A stretch of DNA of 5,271 nt from positions 1-5,271 of the forward strand of contig CAMFIY010000220.1 in NCBI GenBank assembly GCA_945952575.1, read 5' to 3'. Made by a program: the position numbers and the translations under genes. Below are positions 1 through 5,271 of this stretch, one piece after another; the stretch's first letter is position 1, and the number at the start of each line of letters is the position of its first letter. The DNA is from an uncultured Leucobacter sp. Lineage in GTDB: Bacteria; Actinomycetota; Actinomycetes; Actinomycetales; Microbacteriaceae. The notes under the pieces were generated by a model. That model saw only the letters and a list, made by a program, of their open reading frames with translations. It was not told the DNA's origin and did not search any database.

Positions 1-109
1 CATCCGGGAAGCGCAGCAGGCCGATGCCGGCCGCCACCGAGAAGCCGGTCGCGGCGAGGAGGCAGACGAGCGACGCCGCATCCATGATCTGCTCGACGAG
101 CTCAGACAC
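1..109 (-). CDS. mrpG: Na+/H+ antiporter subunit G, MrpG (3' end cut by the window edge)
   Basis: Only the first 36 codons and one further base lie in the window. They encode a short N-terminus (VSELVEQIMDAASL), one hydrophobic segment at about residues 11-32, and end in GLLRFPD, the conserved end of the first membrane helix in MrpG/MnhG/PhaG proteins. MrpG is a small three-helix membrane subunit of the Mrp cation/proton antiporter and is needed for assembly and activity of the complex in studied species. I chose the GTG at 109-107 because it gives the usual SE-x-V-E start of the family and has a purine-rich AAGGGGGG five bases upstream. An in-frame ATG at 85-83 would remove the first eight residues. 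The gene overlaps the end of mrpF by 8 bases, as expected for the last gene of the operon. The family call is firm from the motif and position; the rest of the protein is not visible. Confidence 0.9.
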   Translation of the reverse strand, partial: MSELVEQIMDAASLVCLLAATGFSVAAGIGLLRFPD

Positions 110-425
110 CGCTGCCCCCCTTCGGCTCGCTCGGCTCGGCCAGCTGAGGAGGCAGCTCGGCGCGCCGGCGCACGTAGCGGGCCACGACGATCGTGGCCAG
201 CACCGCGGTGGCCGCGATCGCCGTCATGATCGGGATCGCATCGGTGTGCCCGCGCAACGCCATGTCGGCGCCGATCGCGATGAGCAGCGTCGTCAGCAGC
301 ACGTCGCTGCTGACCATGCGGTCGAGGATCGTGGGCCCGCGGACGATCCGCACGACCGCGGAGAGCGCGGTCGCGGTGAGCCCGACGATCACGACCACCG
401 TGACAACGGTCTGGAACCACATCAT
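102..425 (-). CDS. mrpF: Na+/H+ antiporter subunit F, MrpF
   Basis: The 107-residue protein has three membrane segments (about residues 4-24, 38-54 and 64-84) and a short charged, proline-containing C-terminal tail, which fits the family's usual three-helix form of 90-110 residues. The motif RGPTILDRMVSSD at 29-41 is the MrpF/PhaF signature between helices 1 and 2. Asp35 in it corresponds, by my recollection of the Bacillus protein, to the Asp32 studied there for its effect on antiport. MrpF is a small subunit of the Mrp complex in the cytoplasmic membrane. The reading frame is open back to an ATG at 461-459, but that start would overlap mrpE by 23 bases and add a hydrophilic leader (MKWRRWADGRSR) not typical of the family. 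The ATG at 425-423, followed at once by a second ATG, has a good ribosome binding site and lies 13 bases after the mrpE stop. Either of the paired ATGs could be used. Confidence 0.95.
   Translation of the reverse strand: MMWFQTVVTVVVIVGLTATALSAVVRIVRGPTILDRMVSSDVLLTTLLIAIGADMALRGHTDAIPIMTAIAATAVLATIVVARYVRRRAELPPQLAEPSEPKGGSGV
110..122 (-). promoter_or_regulatory. Ribosome binding site of mrpG
   Basis: AAGGGGGG (122-115) lies five bases before the GTG at 109-107, inside the last codons of mrpF. It favours this GTG over the in-frame ATG at 85-83. The match to the Shine-Dalgarno consensus is only moderate. Confidence 0.5.
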
Positions 426-437
426 CCTGCTCCTCCC
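426..437 (-). promoter_or_regulatory. Ribosome binding site of mrpF
   Basis: On the minus strand GGGAGGA (437-431) lies five bases before the ATG at 425-423 and eight bases before the second ATG at 422-420. It supports the short mrpF start over the frame's longer upstream ATG. It is the main element in the only true intergenic gap of the window (13 bases between mrpE and mrpF). Confidence 0.75.
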
Positions 438-438
438 A

Positions 439-978
439 TCAGCCCAGCGCCTCCACTTCATCCCGGGAGCCGACGGCCCGGATGACGAGCTCCTCGATGC
501 GCAGGCACTGCGCGCGCGCCTCGCGGATCTGCCGCTGCGTCGGCGTGTTCAGCACGTGCAGATACAGGATCGACCCGAACCGATCGACTTCGGCGACCAA
601 CGACCCGGGAATCAGGGAGACGGTGAGCGCCACCATCGTGAGTACGAAATCGCTGCGCGTCCGCAGCACGACCGCGATGATCGAGGTGCGAGGCGGCGGA
701 CCCGGCCTGACTGCGAGCCAGGCGACCTGACACGACGCGACTCCGAGATGCCAGAGGAAATAGACGAGGTAGCGGGCCGACCACCACAGGTTCATGCGAC
801 CGGCGAGCTCCACCGGCGGCAGATAGAAGAGGCGCATCGCGATGACGGAGACGAGCAGGCCGCTCAGTATCGTGAGCCACGACGCCTCATGCCACAGCAT
901 CATCCACATCAGCACCAGGCCGACGAGGAGCGGAATCTCGTGGACGTGCACGACGGGCTCGAATCTCCGGCGCCTCAC
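439..978 (-). CDS. mrpE: Na+/H+ antiporter subunit E, MrpE
   Basis: The 179-residue protein matches the MNHE/PhaE family (usually about 160-180 residues). Two or three hydrophobic segments lie at about residues 14-30, 34-52 and 66-90. They are followed by a cytoplasmic C-terminal domain containing the family motif SLIPGSLVAEVD (121-132) and LYLHVL (138-143), and then a charged helical tail. MrpE is a small subunit of the Mrp antiporter. In studied bacteria it is needed for full complex assembly and is one of the subunits with no complex I counterpart. The start is the GTG at 978-976, which overlaps the mrpD stop in the sequence GTGA. An AGGAG eight bases upstream supports it, and the protein begins with an Arg-rich stretch (MRRRRFEP) before the first helix. 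The overlap implies translational coupling to mrpD. I see no truncation or frameshift. Confidence 0.95.
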   Translation of the reverse strand: MRRRRFEPVVHVHEIPLLVGLVLMWMMLWHEASWLTILSGLLVSVIAMRLFYLPPVELAGRMNLWWSARYLVYFLWHLGVASCQVAWLAVRPGPPPRTSIIAVVLRTRSDFVLTMVALTVSLIPGSLVAEVDRFGSILYLHVLNTPTQRQIREARAQCLRIEELVIRAVGSRDEVEALG

Positions 979-2660
979 GGTGCCTGCTCCTCTCCCGAGC
1001 CGCCCCGGCCGTCGCTCGAGAGCCCGGTGCTGCCGCTTCCGCCGCCGAGCCCGGGATCCTCGCCGTCGAGGATCCTGCTGACGAGCGCGCCGGGCTCGGT
1101 GAGCGCCTGGCCGGCGTGCGAGGCATAGGCGTAGAGCGGACCGGCGAAGACTGTGAGCGCCAGACCGACGGCGACCATGCCCGCAGTCGCCCCGACCATG
1201 AGTCGCGGGGTGTCACGGCGCTCCTGCCGAGGCAGCGCGTCCGGCGCGTCGTGGAGCCGCTCCAGCAGTGCGACCTCCCGCCCCTGCAGTACACGGCCCT
1301 CGGTCGTCGTGGGCTGCGCGGCACCGGGCGACCCGAGCGCCGCGGCGCGGCTCCGCCAGAACGCCAGGCTCCAGGCCCGGGCGAGCGCATAGAGCGTCAG
1401 CAGCGAGACGAGGGCGCCGATCCCGATCAGCCAATAGGCGGCCGGTGAGCTCTGAGCGGCGCCGGCGGTGAACAGGCCCAGCTTGCCGATGAACCCCGAG
1501 AAGGGCGGTATCCCACCGAGATTCAGCATCGGGATGAAGAAGAGCACGGCGACCATCGGGGCAGCCTTCAGCATGCCGCCGAGCGCCGTCAGGGAGGTGG
1601 TGCCCCCCTGTCGTTCCACGAGTCCGACCGCGAGGAAGAGCGTCGTCTGCACGATGATGTGGTGGGCGATGTAGTAGATCGTGGCCGCATATCCCGCCGC
1701 GTCCGCAAGCGCGATGCCGAAGACCAGGTAGCCGATGTGGCTGATGAGTGTGAACGAGAGCAGGCGCTTGATGTCGAGCTGCGAGACCGCGCCGAGGATG
1801 CCCACCAGAAGCGTCAGTGCGGCGACGACCATCAGCACGCCGTTCACCTGGCTGTGCGGGAACAGCTGGGTCTGCGTCCGGATCATCGCATAGACGCCGA
1901 CCTTGGTGAGCAGGCCGGCGAAGACGGCGGTGACCGGCGCCGGCGCCGTCGGATACGAGTCCGGGAGCCAGAACGCGAGTGGGAAGACGGCCGCCTTGAT
2001 CCCGAACGCGATGAGCAGCGAGAGGTTCAGGATCAGCTGCACGCCGTCGGGCAGCTGCGCGAGGCGGACGGTGAGCTGGGCGAGATTCACGGTGCCGGCC
2101 GCCGCGTAGACGAAGCCGATCGAGGCGAGGAAGAGGATCGATGAGACGAGCGAGACCACGACGTAGGTGACGCCTGCGCGGATCCGCGGACCCGTGCCGC
2201 CCAGGGTGATCAGCACGTAGCTCGCCACGAGCAGGATCTCGAAGCCGACGTAGAGGTTGAAGAGATCGCCGGCGATGAAGGCGTCGCACACGCCGGCGCC
2301 CAGCACCAGATACGTCGGATAGTAGATCGAGACGGGCGTCTCGTCGTCGCCGTCCGCCAGACCCTGTCCGAGGGAGAAGAGCAGCACGCCGAGCAGGACG
2401 ATCGCCGAGACCGTCAGCATGAGCGCGGTGAGCCGGTCGACGACGAGGGAGATCCCGAACGGCGCCGCCCATCCGCCCACCTGCATGACGAGCGTCCCCT
2501 GCATCTCGACCGCCCACATGAACGCGCCGCCCAGGGCGAGCACGGCGGCGAGCGCCGTCACGGTCACGATCTGCTGCGCGCGTCGGCGCCCGGGCAGGGC
2601 GAGGGCGAGGGCCGCGCCGAGCAGCGGCACCAGGACGACGAGCGGGATCAGGGCGGTCAT
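975..2660 (-). CDS. mrpD: Na+/H+ antiporter subunit D, MrpD (NuoL/M/N-like antiporter subunit)
   Basis: This 561-residue polytopic membrane protein belongs to the proton-conducting antiporter-like family (Proton_antipo_M type) shared with NuoL/M/N of complex I. Residues about 1-435 hold some 13 membrane helices, and another lies at about 487-507. The expected ion-path residues are visible: Glu141 in GDLFNLYVGFEILLVASY (helix 5), Lys222 in AFGIKAAVFPLAFWLPD (helix 7) and Lys253 in LTKVGVYAMIRT (helix 8). The motif SQLDIKRLLSFTLISHIGY at about 293-311 is also typical. At 338 the sequence reads HHIIVQTTLF, with Gln where many relatives have Lys. MrpD is one of the two large subunits thought to carry ions or protons in the Mrp complex. 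The protein is longer than the usual 490-500 residues because of a hydrophilic insert (about 440-485) and a Gly/Ser/acidic tail (about 520-561). The ATG at 2660-2658 overlaps the mrpC stop and has a strong GGGGAGGA site. The frame is open upstream, but that stretch is the antisense-like reading of mrpC. A hydrogenase or complex I subunit is unlikely given the neighbours. Confidence 0.97.
   Translation of the reverse strand: MTALIPLVVLVPLLGAALALALPGRRRAQQIVTVTALAAVLALGGAFMWAVEMQGTLVMQVGGWAAPFGISLVVDRLTALMLTVSAIVLLGVLLFSLGQGLADGDDETPVSIYYPTYLVLGAGVCDAFIAGDLFNLYVGFEILLVASYVLITLGGTGPRIRAGVTYVVVSLVSSILFLASIGFVYAAAGTVNLAQLTVRLAQLPDGVQLILNLSLLIAFGIKAAVFPLAFWLPDSYPTAPAPVTAVFAGLLTKVGVYAMIRTQTQLFPHSQVNGVLMVVAALTLLVGILGAVSQLDIKRLLSFTLISHIGYLVFGIALADAAGYAATIYYIAHHIIVQTTLFLAVGLVERQGGTTSLTALGGMLKAAPMVAVLFFIPMLNLGGIPPFSGFIGKLGLFTAGAAQSSPAAYWLIGIGALVSLLTLYALARAWSLAFWRSRAAALGSPGAAQPTTTEGRVLQGREVALLERLHDAPDALPRQERRDTPRLMVGATAGMVAVGLALTVFAGPLYAYASHAGQALTEPGALVSRILDGEDPGLGGGSGSTGLSSDGRGGSGEEQAP
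979..991 (-). promoter_or_regulatory. Ribosome binding site of mrpE
   Basis: AGGAG on the minus strand (991-987), inside the end of mrpD, lies eight bases before the GTG at 978-976. It supports the GTG as the real start of mrpE, for which no ATG is available before the first membrane helix. Confidence 0.65.
1054..1075. repeat. Perfect 9-bp inverted repeat (possible hairpin) in the mrpD tail
   Basis: The arms GGATCCTCG (1054-1062) and CGAGGATCC (1067-1075) are exact reverse complements separated by four bases. In the mrpD transcript this would form a 9-bp, GC-rich stem with an ACGG loop. It lies inside codons for the stretch ILDGEDP in the hydrophilic C-terminal tail, about 75 bases before the mrpE start. 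There is no U-run after it, so it does not look like an intrinsic terminator. It may be a chance product of GC-rich sequence. Confidence 0.55.
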
Positions 2661-3106
2661 GATCGGTCCTCCCCTGCGGCGGGGGCGTCGGAGAACTCCG
2701 GCGTCGCCGCCAGTTCCTCGTCGGTGACCTCGTCGGTCGTGAGCGCCTCGGCGGCCGCGAGCGCGGTGTCGAACTCGTCGTTCTGCACCTCGTCCTCGCC
2801 GTCGCGCGCGAGGCGCCAGGCGCGATAGATGAGGGCGAGGATGAAGGCGCTCACCCCGAAGGTGATCACGATGCTCGTCAGGATGAAGGCCTGCGGCAGC
2901 GGGTCGCTCATCTCGGCGGCATCCGTATCGCCCACGATCGGCGGGCGGCCGAACGATCCACTGGTCAGGAAGATCAGCAGGTTGGTGGCGTTCCCCACCA
3001 GCAGGAAGCCGAGCAGCACCCGGGTGAGGCTGCGATCCAGCAGCAGATACACGCCGCCGGCGTAGAGCACGACCATGACGACGAGCAGTGCGAGGGAGAC
3101 GGTCAT
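2657..3106 (-). CDS. mrpC: Na+/H+ antiporter subunit C, MrpC (NuoK-like)
   Basis: The 149-residue protein has three membrane helices (about residues 4-24, 27-49 and 72-96) and belongs to the NuoK/MrpC/MnhC family. The signatures are LLGFLLVGNATNLLIFL (31-47) and DPLPQAFILTSIVITF (68-83); the second closely matches the DPLPQAL-x-LTAIVI block of MrpC proteins. MrpC is thought to sit between the large antiporter subunits in the complex, as NuoK does in complex I. The usual length in Bacillus is about 112 residues. The extra 50 residues here form a hydrophilic, very acidic C-terminal tail (Asp/Glu-rich from about 102 onward) that should face the cytoplasm. The ATG at 3106-3104 overlaps the mrpA stop as ATGA, and GGGGG lies six bases upstream. 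The same frame stays open far upstream through mrpA, but that reading is low-complexity Arg/Ala/Pro-rich shadow sequence, so the family-matching start was chosen. Confidence 0.96.
   Translation of the reverse strand: MTVSLALLVVMVVLYAGGVYLLLDRSLTRVLLGFLLVGNATNLLIFLTSGSFGRPPIVGDTDAAEMSDPLPQAFILTSIVITFGVSAFILALIYRAWRLARDGEDEVQNDEFDTALAAAEALTTDEVTDEELAATPEFSDAPAAGEDRS
2661..2674 (-). promoter_or_regulatory. Ribosome binding site of mrpD
   Basis: GGGGAGGA on the minus strand (2674-2667) lies six bases before the mrpD ATG at 2660-2658. It is inside the last codons of mrpC. It is the strongest Shine-Dalgarno match in the window and settles the mrpD start, because the frame is open for 159 further codons upstream. 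Confidence 0.8.
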
Positions 3107-5227
3107 CGGGTGCCCCCGTTCTCCCCCGAGCCGACATGCGACTCCTCGAGCGCGGTCTCGAGATCCATCTCCTCGTGCTTGTCGACCTCTGCGCCGAGGC
3201 TGCGCAGCACGTCGAGGATCAGCCCGAACACGACGAGATACACCCCCACGTCGAAGAACGTCGAGGTCACGATGGGCACCGTGCCGAGCGGGCCGAGATC
3301 GAGATCGATCCAGGCGGAGGCGAGCGCGGCCTGCCCGAAGAAGAGCGGGAGCACGGCGACCGTCGCAGAGAGCGCCAGGCCGACGCCGAGTATCCGGCCG
3401 GCGTCGATCGGCACAGTCGCGCCGAGCTCCTCGCGTCCGCCGGTGAGATAGCGCGCCACGAGGGCGAGGCCGGCGACCAGTCCCCCGGCGAAGCCGCCGC
3501 CCGGGGTGTTGTGCCCCGTGAGGAGGAGATAGAAGGAGAGCAGGATCAGCGCGTGGAAGATGAGCCGGACGACGACTTCGAGCAGGATCGAGCGGCGCGA
3601 GGGATCGAGATTGCGCCCGGCGAGGAGCCAGGTTCGGCGCTGGGCGGGATCGCTCGGATCCTCCACTCGACGGATCAGGTCGTTCACGCGTGAGCGCGCG
3701 TCCCTGCGCCGGAGCTTCGGCGCCGTGTCGACACGGGTGCTCAGGAACACCAGGGAGGCGACCCCGGTGGCGGCGGCGAGGATCACGGACAACTCGCCCA
3801 TGGTGTCCCAGCCGCGGATGTCGACGAGCATGACGTTGACGACGTTCCGGCCGTGACCGCCCTGATAGGCGAGTTCGGGCAGCTGCAGCGAGATCGGATC
3901 GGTCATCCGCGCGTCCATCGCGACCAGCACGACTCCGCCGAGCACGAGCCCGACGCCGATACCGATCGCGGCACGCAGCCACCGCCGGCTGCGCCTCGCC
4001 CGGACTCCGATGTGCTGCGGCAGGCGGCGGATCACGAGCACGAAGGCGATGAGGGTCACGGTCTCGACGAGCACCTGCGTCAGCGCGAGATCCGGAGCCC
4101 CGTGCAGCGCGAAGATCGCCGCCATGCCGTAGCCCGTGACGCCGACGAGCACGACGGCCTGGAACCGGGTGTGCGCCCGCAACGCGAAGATCGCGGCGAC
4201 GATCATCACGAGGGCGAGGCTGACCTGCACCGGCGAGTTCGCGAAGACGAGATTGTCCGGGATCCGGCCGATGCCGATGAGCGTGCCGCCGAGGGTGCCG
4301 ATCAGCACGCTCAGAATCACCGCGAGGTAGAAGGGCAGGGAGCCGCGCTGCGTGAGCGCGGTGAGACGCAGCGCCAGCGTGTCGAGCGCGTGTGTGAGCA
4401 CCCAGTAGGCGTGCGAAGCCGAGAAGCGTTCGGGGATCGCCGGGAGCTCGCGCGTGCTGCGGGTCAGGATCCAGCCGAGGAGCAGGCCGAGGATGATCAC
4501 ACCCAGCGAGGCGCCGAATGCGGGCGTCAGACCGTGCCAGAGGGCCAGGTGCTCGCCCGCGACCCCGGTCGGCAACGACTCCGTCGCGGTAGCGGCCCGT
4601 TGCAGCCAGGGATCGAGCAGCGGTGCCAGAAGCCCGCCGACGCCGGCCAGACCCGCGAAGATCATCGGGGCGACCAGTATCCCCCTCGGCTGCCCGTGGA
4701 CGATCGCGCAGCGATCGACGCCGCGCTTCGTGCCGAAGGCGCCCCAGAGGAAGCGCGCCATATAGGCGACGGTCAGCACGCTGCCGAGCAGCGTCACCGC
4801 GAAGGCGAGCACCGCGATGGGCCGGTGCGCGCCCACCTCGATCAGCTCGGTGAGTGCGGACTCCTTCGCGACGAAGCCGAGCAGCGGCGGCAGGCCCGCC
4901 ATGCTCGCCGCCGCGAGAGCGGTCATGACGGCGAGTCCCGGCATCCGCTTCCCCAGGCCGTTCAGCTGGCGCAGGTCTCGCGTGCCCGTGCTGTGATCGA
5001 CGATCCCGACGGCGAGGAAGAGCGGCGCCTTCGCGACGGCGTGGGCGAGGAGCAGGGCGAACCCGGCGAGATCCGTCGCCGGGTCGCCCACGCCGAAGAG
5101 CATCACGAGCAGGCCGAGCTGGCTCACCGTGCCGTGCGCCACGATCTGCTTGATGTCGAACTGCCGCAGCGCGCGGATCCCGCCGTTCAGCATCGTGATC
5201 GCGCCGAGGATCACGAGTGTCTCGCGG
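3103..5227 (-). CDS. mrpA: Na+/H+ antiporter subunit A, fused MrpA-MrpB (5' end missing)
   Basis: The visible 707 residues (counted from the first wholly genomic codon, 5226-5224) are the C-terminal three quarters of a fused MrpA/MrpB protein. By comparison with NuoL-like proteins about 280 N-terminal residues are missing. In order: the later NuoL-like helices, with FDIKQIVAHGTVSQLG (23-38), LAHAVAKAPLFLAVG (60-74, key Lys66), IVDHSTGTRD (75-84), GLPPLLGFVAKE (111-122) and YMARFLWGAFG (155-165); then NuoJ-like MbhD/MbhE-type segments, with HGAPDLALTQVLVE (375-388) and NVVNVMLVDIRGWDTMGE (461-478); a charged linker (about 497-539); and the MnhB/MrpB domain (about 543-676, window 3199-3600) with TGHNTPGGGFAGGL (570-583), ending in an acidic tail. 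MrpA is the largest subunit of the Mrp Na+/H+ antiporter and is thought to take part in ion and proton translocation. The stop overlaps the mrpC start. The ATG at 5244-5242 in this frame lies in adapter sequence and is not a start; the real one lies beyond the contig end. Confidence 0.96.
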
Positions 5228-5260
5228 CTGTCTCTTATACACATCTGACGCTGCCGACGA
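5228..5260. other. Illumina Nextera (Tn5) transposase adapter, not genomic
   Basis: Bases 5228-5246 read CTGTCTCTTATACACATCT, the 19-bp Tn5 mosaic end. Bases 5247-5260 read GACGCTGCCGACGA, which together with it is the exact reverse complement of the 33-base Nextera read 1 adapter. The match is complete, so this is untrimmed library sequence joined to the contig end. The organism's own DNA stops at 5227, possibly a base or so to the right if its next bases happen to match the adapter. It is not a natural transposon end: the part outside the mosaic end is the synthetic primer site. Confidence 0.98.
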
Positions 5261-5271
5261 TCTTACGCGTG
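5261..5271. other. Library i5 index and start of the P5 arm, not genomic
   Basis: The eight bases TCTTACGC (5261-5268) follow directly after the Nextera adapter, where the i5 index is expected. Their reverse complement GCGTAAGA is, from memory, the Nextera index named S517/N517. The final GTG (5269-5271) matches the beginning of the P5 flow-cell arm (GTGTAGATCT in this orientation). The layout adapter, index, P5 arm is exactly that of a read running through a short insert. Confidence 0.92.

Noticed and set aside
102..461. A longer mrpF starting at the ATG at 461-459
   Set aside because: It would overlap mrpE and add a hydrophilic leader not expected for the family, while the start at 425 has a good ribosome binding site at correct spacing.
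193..1128. A 311-codon open frame on the plus strand
   Set aside because: It lies antisense to mrpF, mrpE and the end of mrpD. Its protein is low-complexity, rich in Arg, Pro, His and Asp, without recognisable domains. Such long antisense frames are normal in GC-rich genes.
1213..2517. A 434-codon minus-strand frame overlapping mrpD
   Set aside because: It is the alternate-frame shadow of mrpD, rich in Arg, Ala, Gly and Asp with no membrane helices, while the mrpD frame has clear family motifs throughout.
2829..3065. Short plus-strand open frames across mrpC and elsewhere (60-160 codons)
   Set aside because: All are antisense to well-supported genes, lack family motifs and show the Arg/Pro/Ser-rich composition of GC-rich shadow frames.
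975..5227. A respiratory complex I (nuo) or membrane-bound hydrogenase locus
   Set aside because: NuoL/M/N-, NuoJ- and NuoK-like proteins occur in both, but the order A-C-D-E-F-G, the MrpB domain and the small MrpE, MrpF and MrpG proteins with no hydrophilic redox subunits define an Mrp antiporter.
2657..5242. A single 861-residue minus-strand protein starting MYKRQ
   Set aside because: Its first part is an out-of-frame reading of mrpA rich in Arg, Ala and Pro, and its start codon is in adapter sequence. Only the last 149 residues are real (MrpC).
5228..5246. A natural Tn5/IS50 transposon end interrupting mrpA
   Set aside because: The 19-bp mosaic end is the engineered hyperactive form, and it is followed directly by the synthetic Nextera primer site, an index and the P5 arm, so it is library adapter.

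Overview
This window is a fragment of a high-GC bacterial chromosome carrying, entirely on the minus strand, an Mrp (Mnh/Pha) multisubunit cation/proton antiporter operon in the order mrpA-mrpC-mrpD-mrpE-mrpF-mrpG, which runs from high to low coordinates. Four genes (mrpC, mrpD, mrpE, mrpF) are complete. mrpA lacks its first part because the assembled sequence ends there, and mrpG is cut by the left edge after 36 codons. MrpA and MrpB are one fused polypeptide, so this is the six-gene (group 2) form of the operon. The high GC content, GTG starts, stop/start overlaps and the style of the MrpA, MrpD and MrpE proteins suggest an actinobacterium, possibly a Microbacteriaceae-like organism. That placement is an inference from composition and protein style and is not proven.

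Layout from right to left: 5228-5271 is not genomic. It is an exact Illumina Nextera (Tn5) adapter, followed by an 8-base i5 index and the first three bases of the flow-cell arm. 3103-5227 is mrpA (with mrpB fused at its C-terminal end); 2657-3106 mrpC; 975-2660 mrpD; 439-978 mrpE; 102-425 mrpF; 1-109 the start of mrpG. A/C, C/D and D/E each share a 4-base stop/start overlap, E and F are 13 bases apart, and F and G overlap by 8 bases. No non-coding stretch exceeds 13 bases, so the window holds no room for a promoter, terminator or RNA gene. The operon promoter would lie upstream of mrpA, beyond the end of the genomic sequence.

The six products are membrane proteins expected to assemble into one complex that exchanges cytoplasmic Na+ (or other monovalent cations) for external protons, supporting sodium and alkali tolerance and pH homeostasis. 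MrpA and MrpD are the two large antiporter-like subunits related to NuoL/M/N of respiratory complex I, MrpC is the NuoK relative, and the part of MrpA before the MrpB domain contains NuoJ-like (MbhD/MbhE-type) segments. MrpE, MrpF and MrpG are small subunits.

I see no undescribed biological system here. The most important observation is the retained sequencing adapter, which creates a false end and a false start codon for mrpA. Smaller points worth checking are a glutamine at a position of MrpD where related subunits usually carry a lysine, long hydrophilic extensions on MrpC and MrpD, and a perfect 9-bp hairpin near the end of mrpD.
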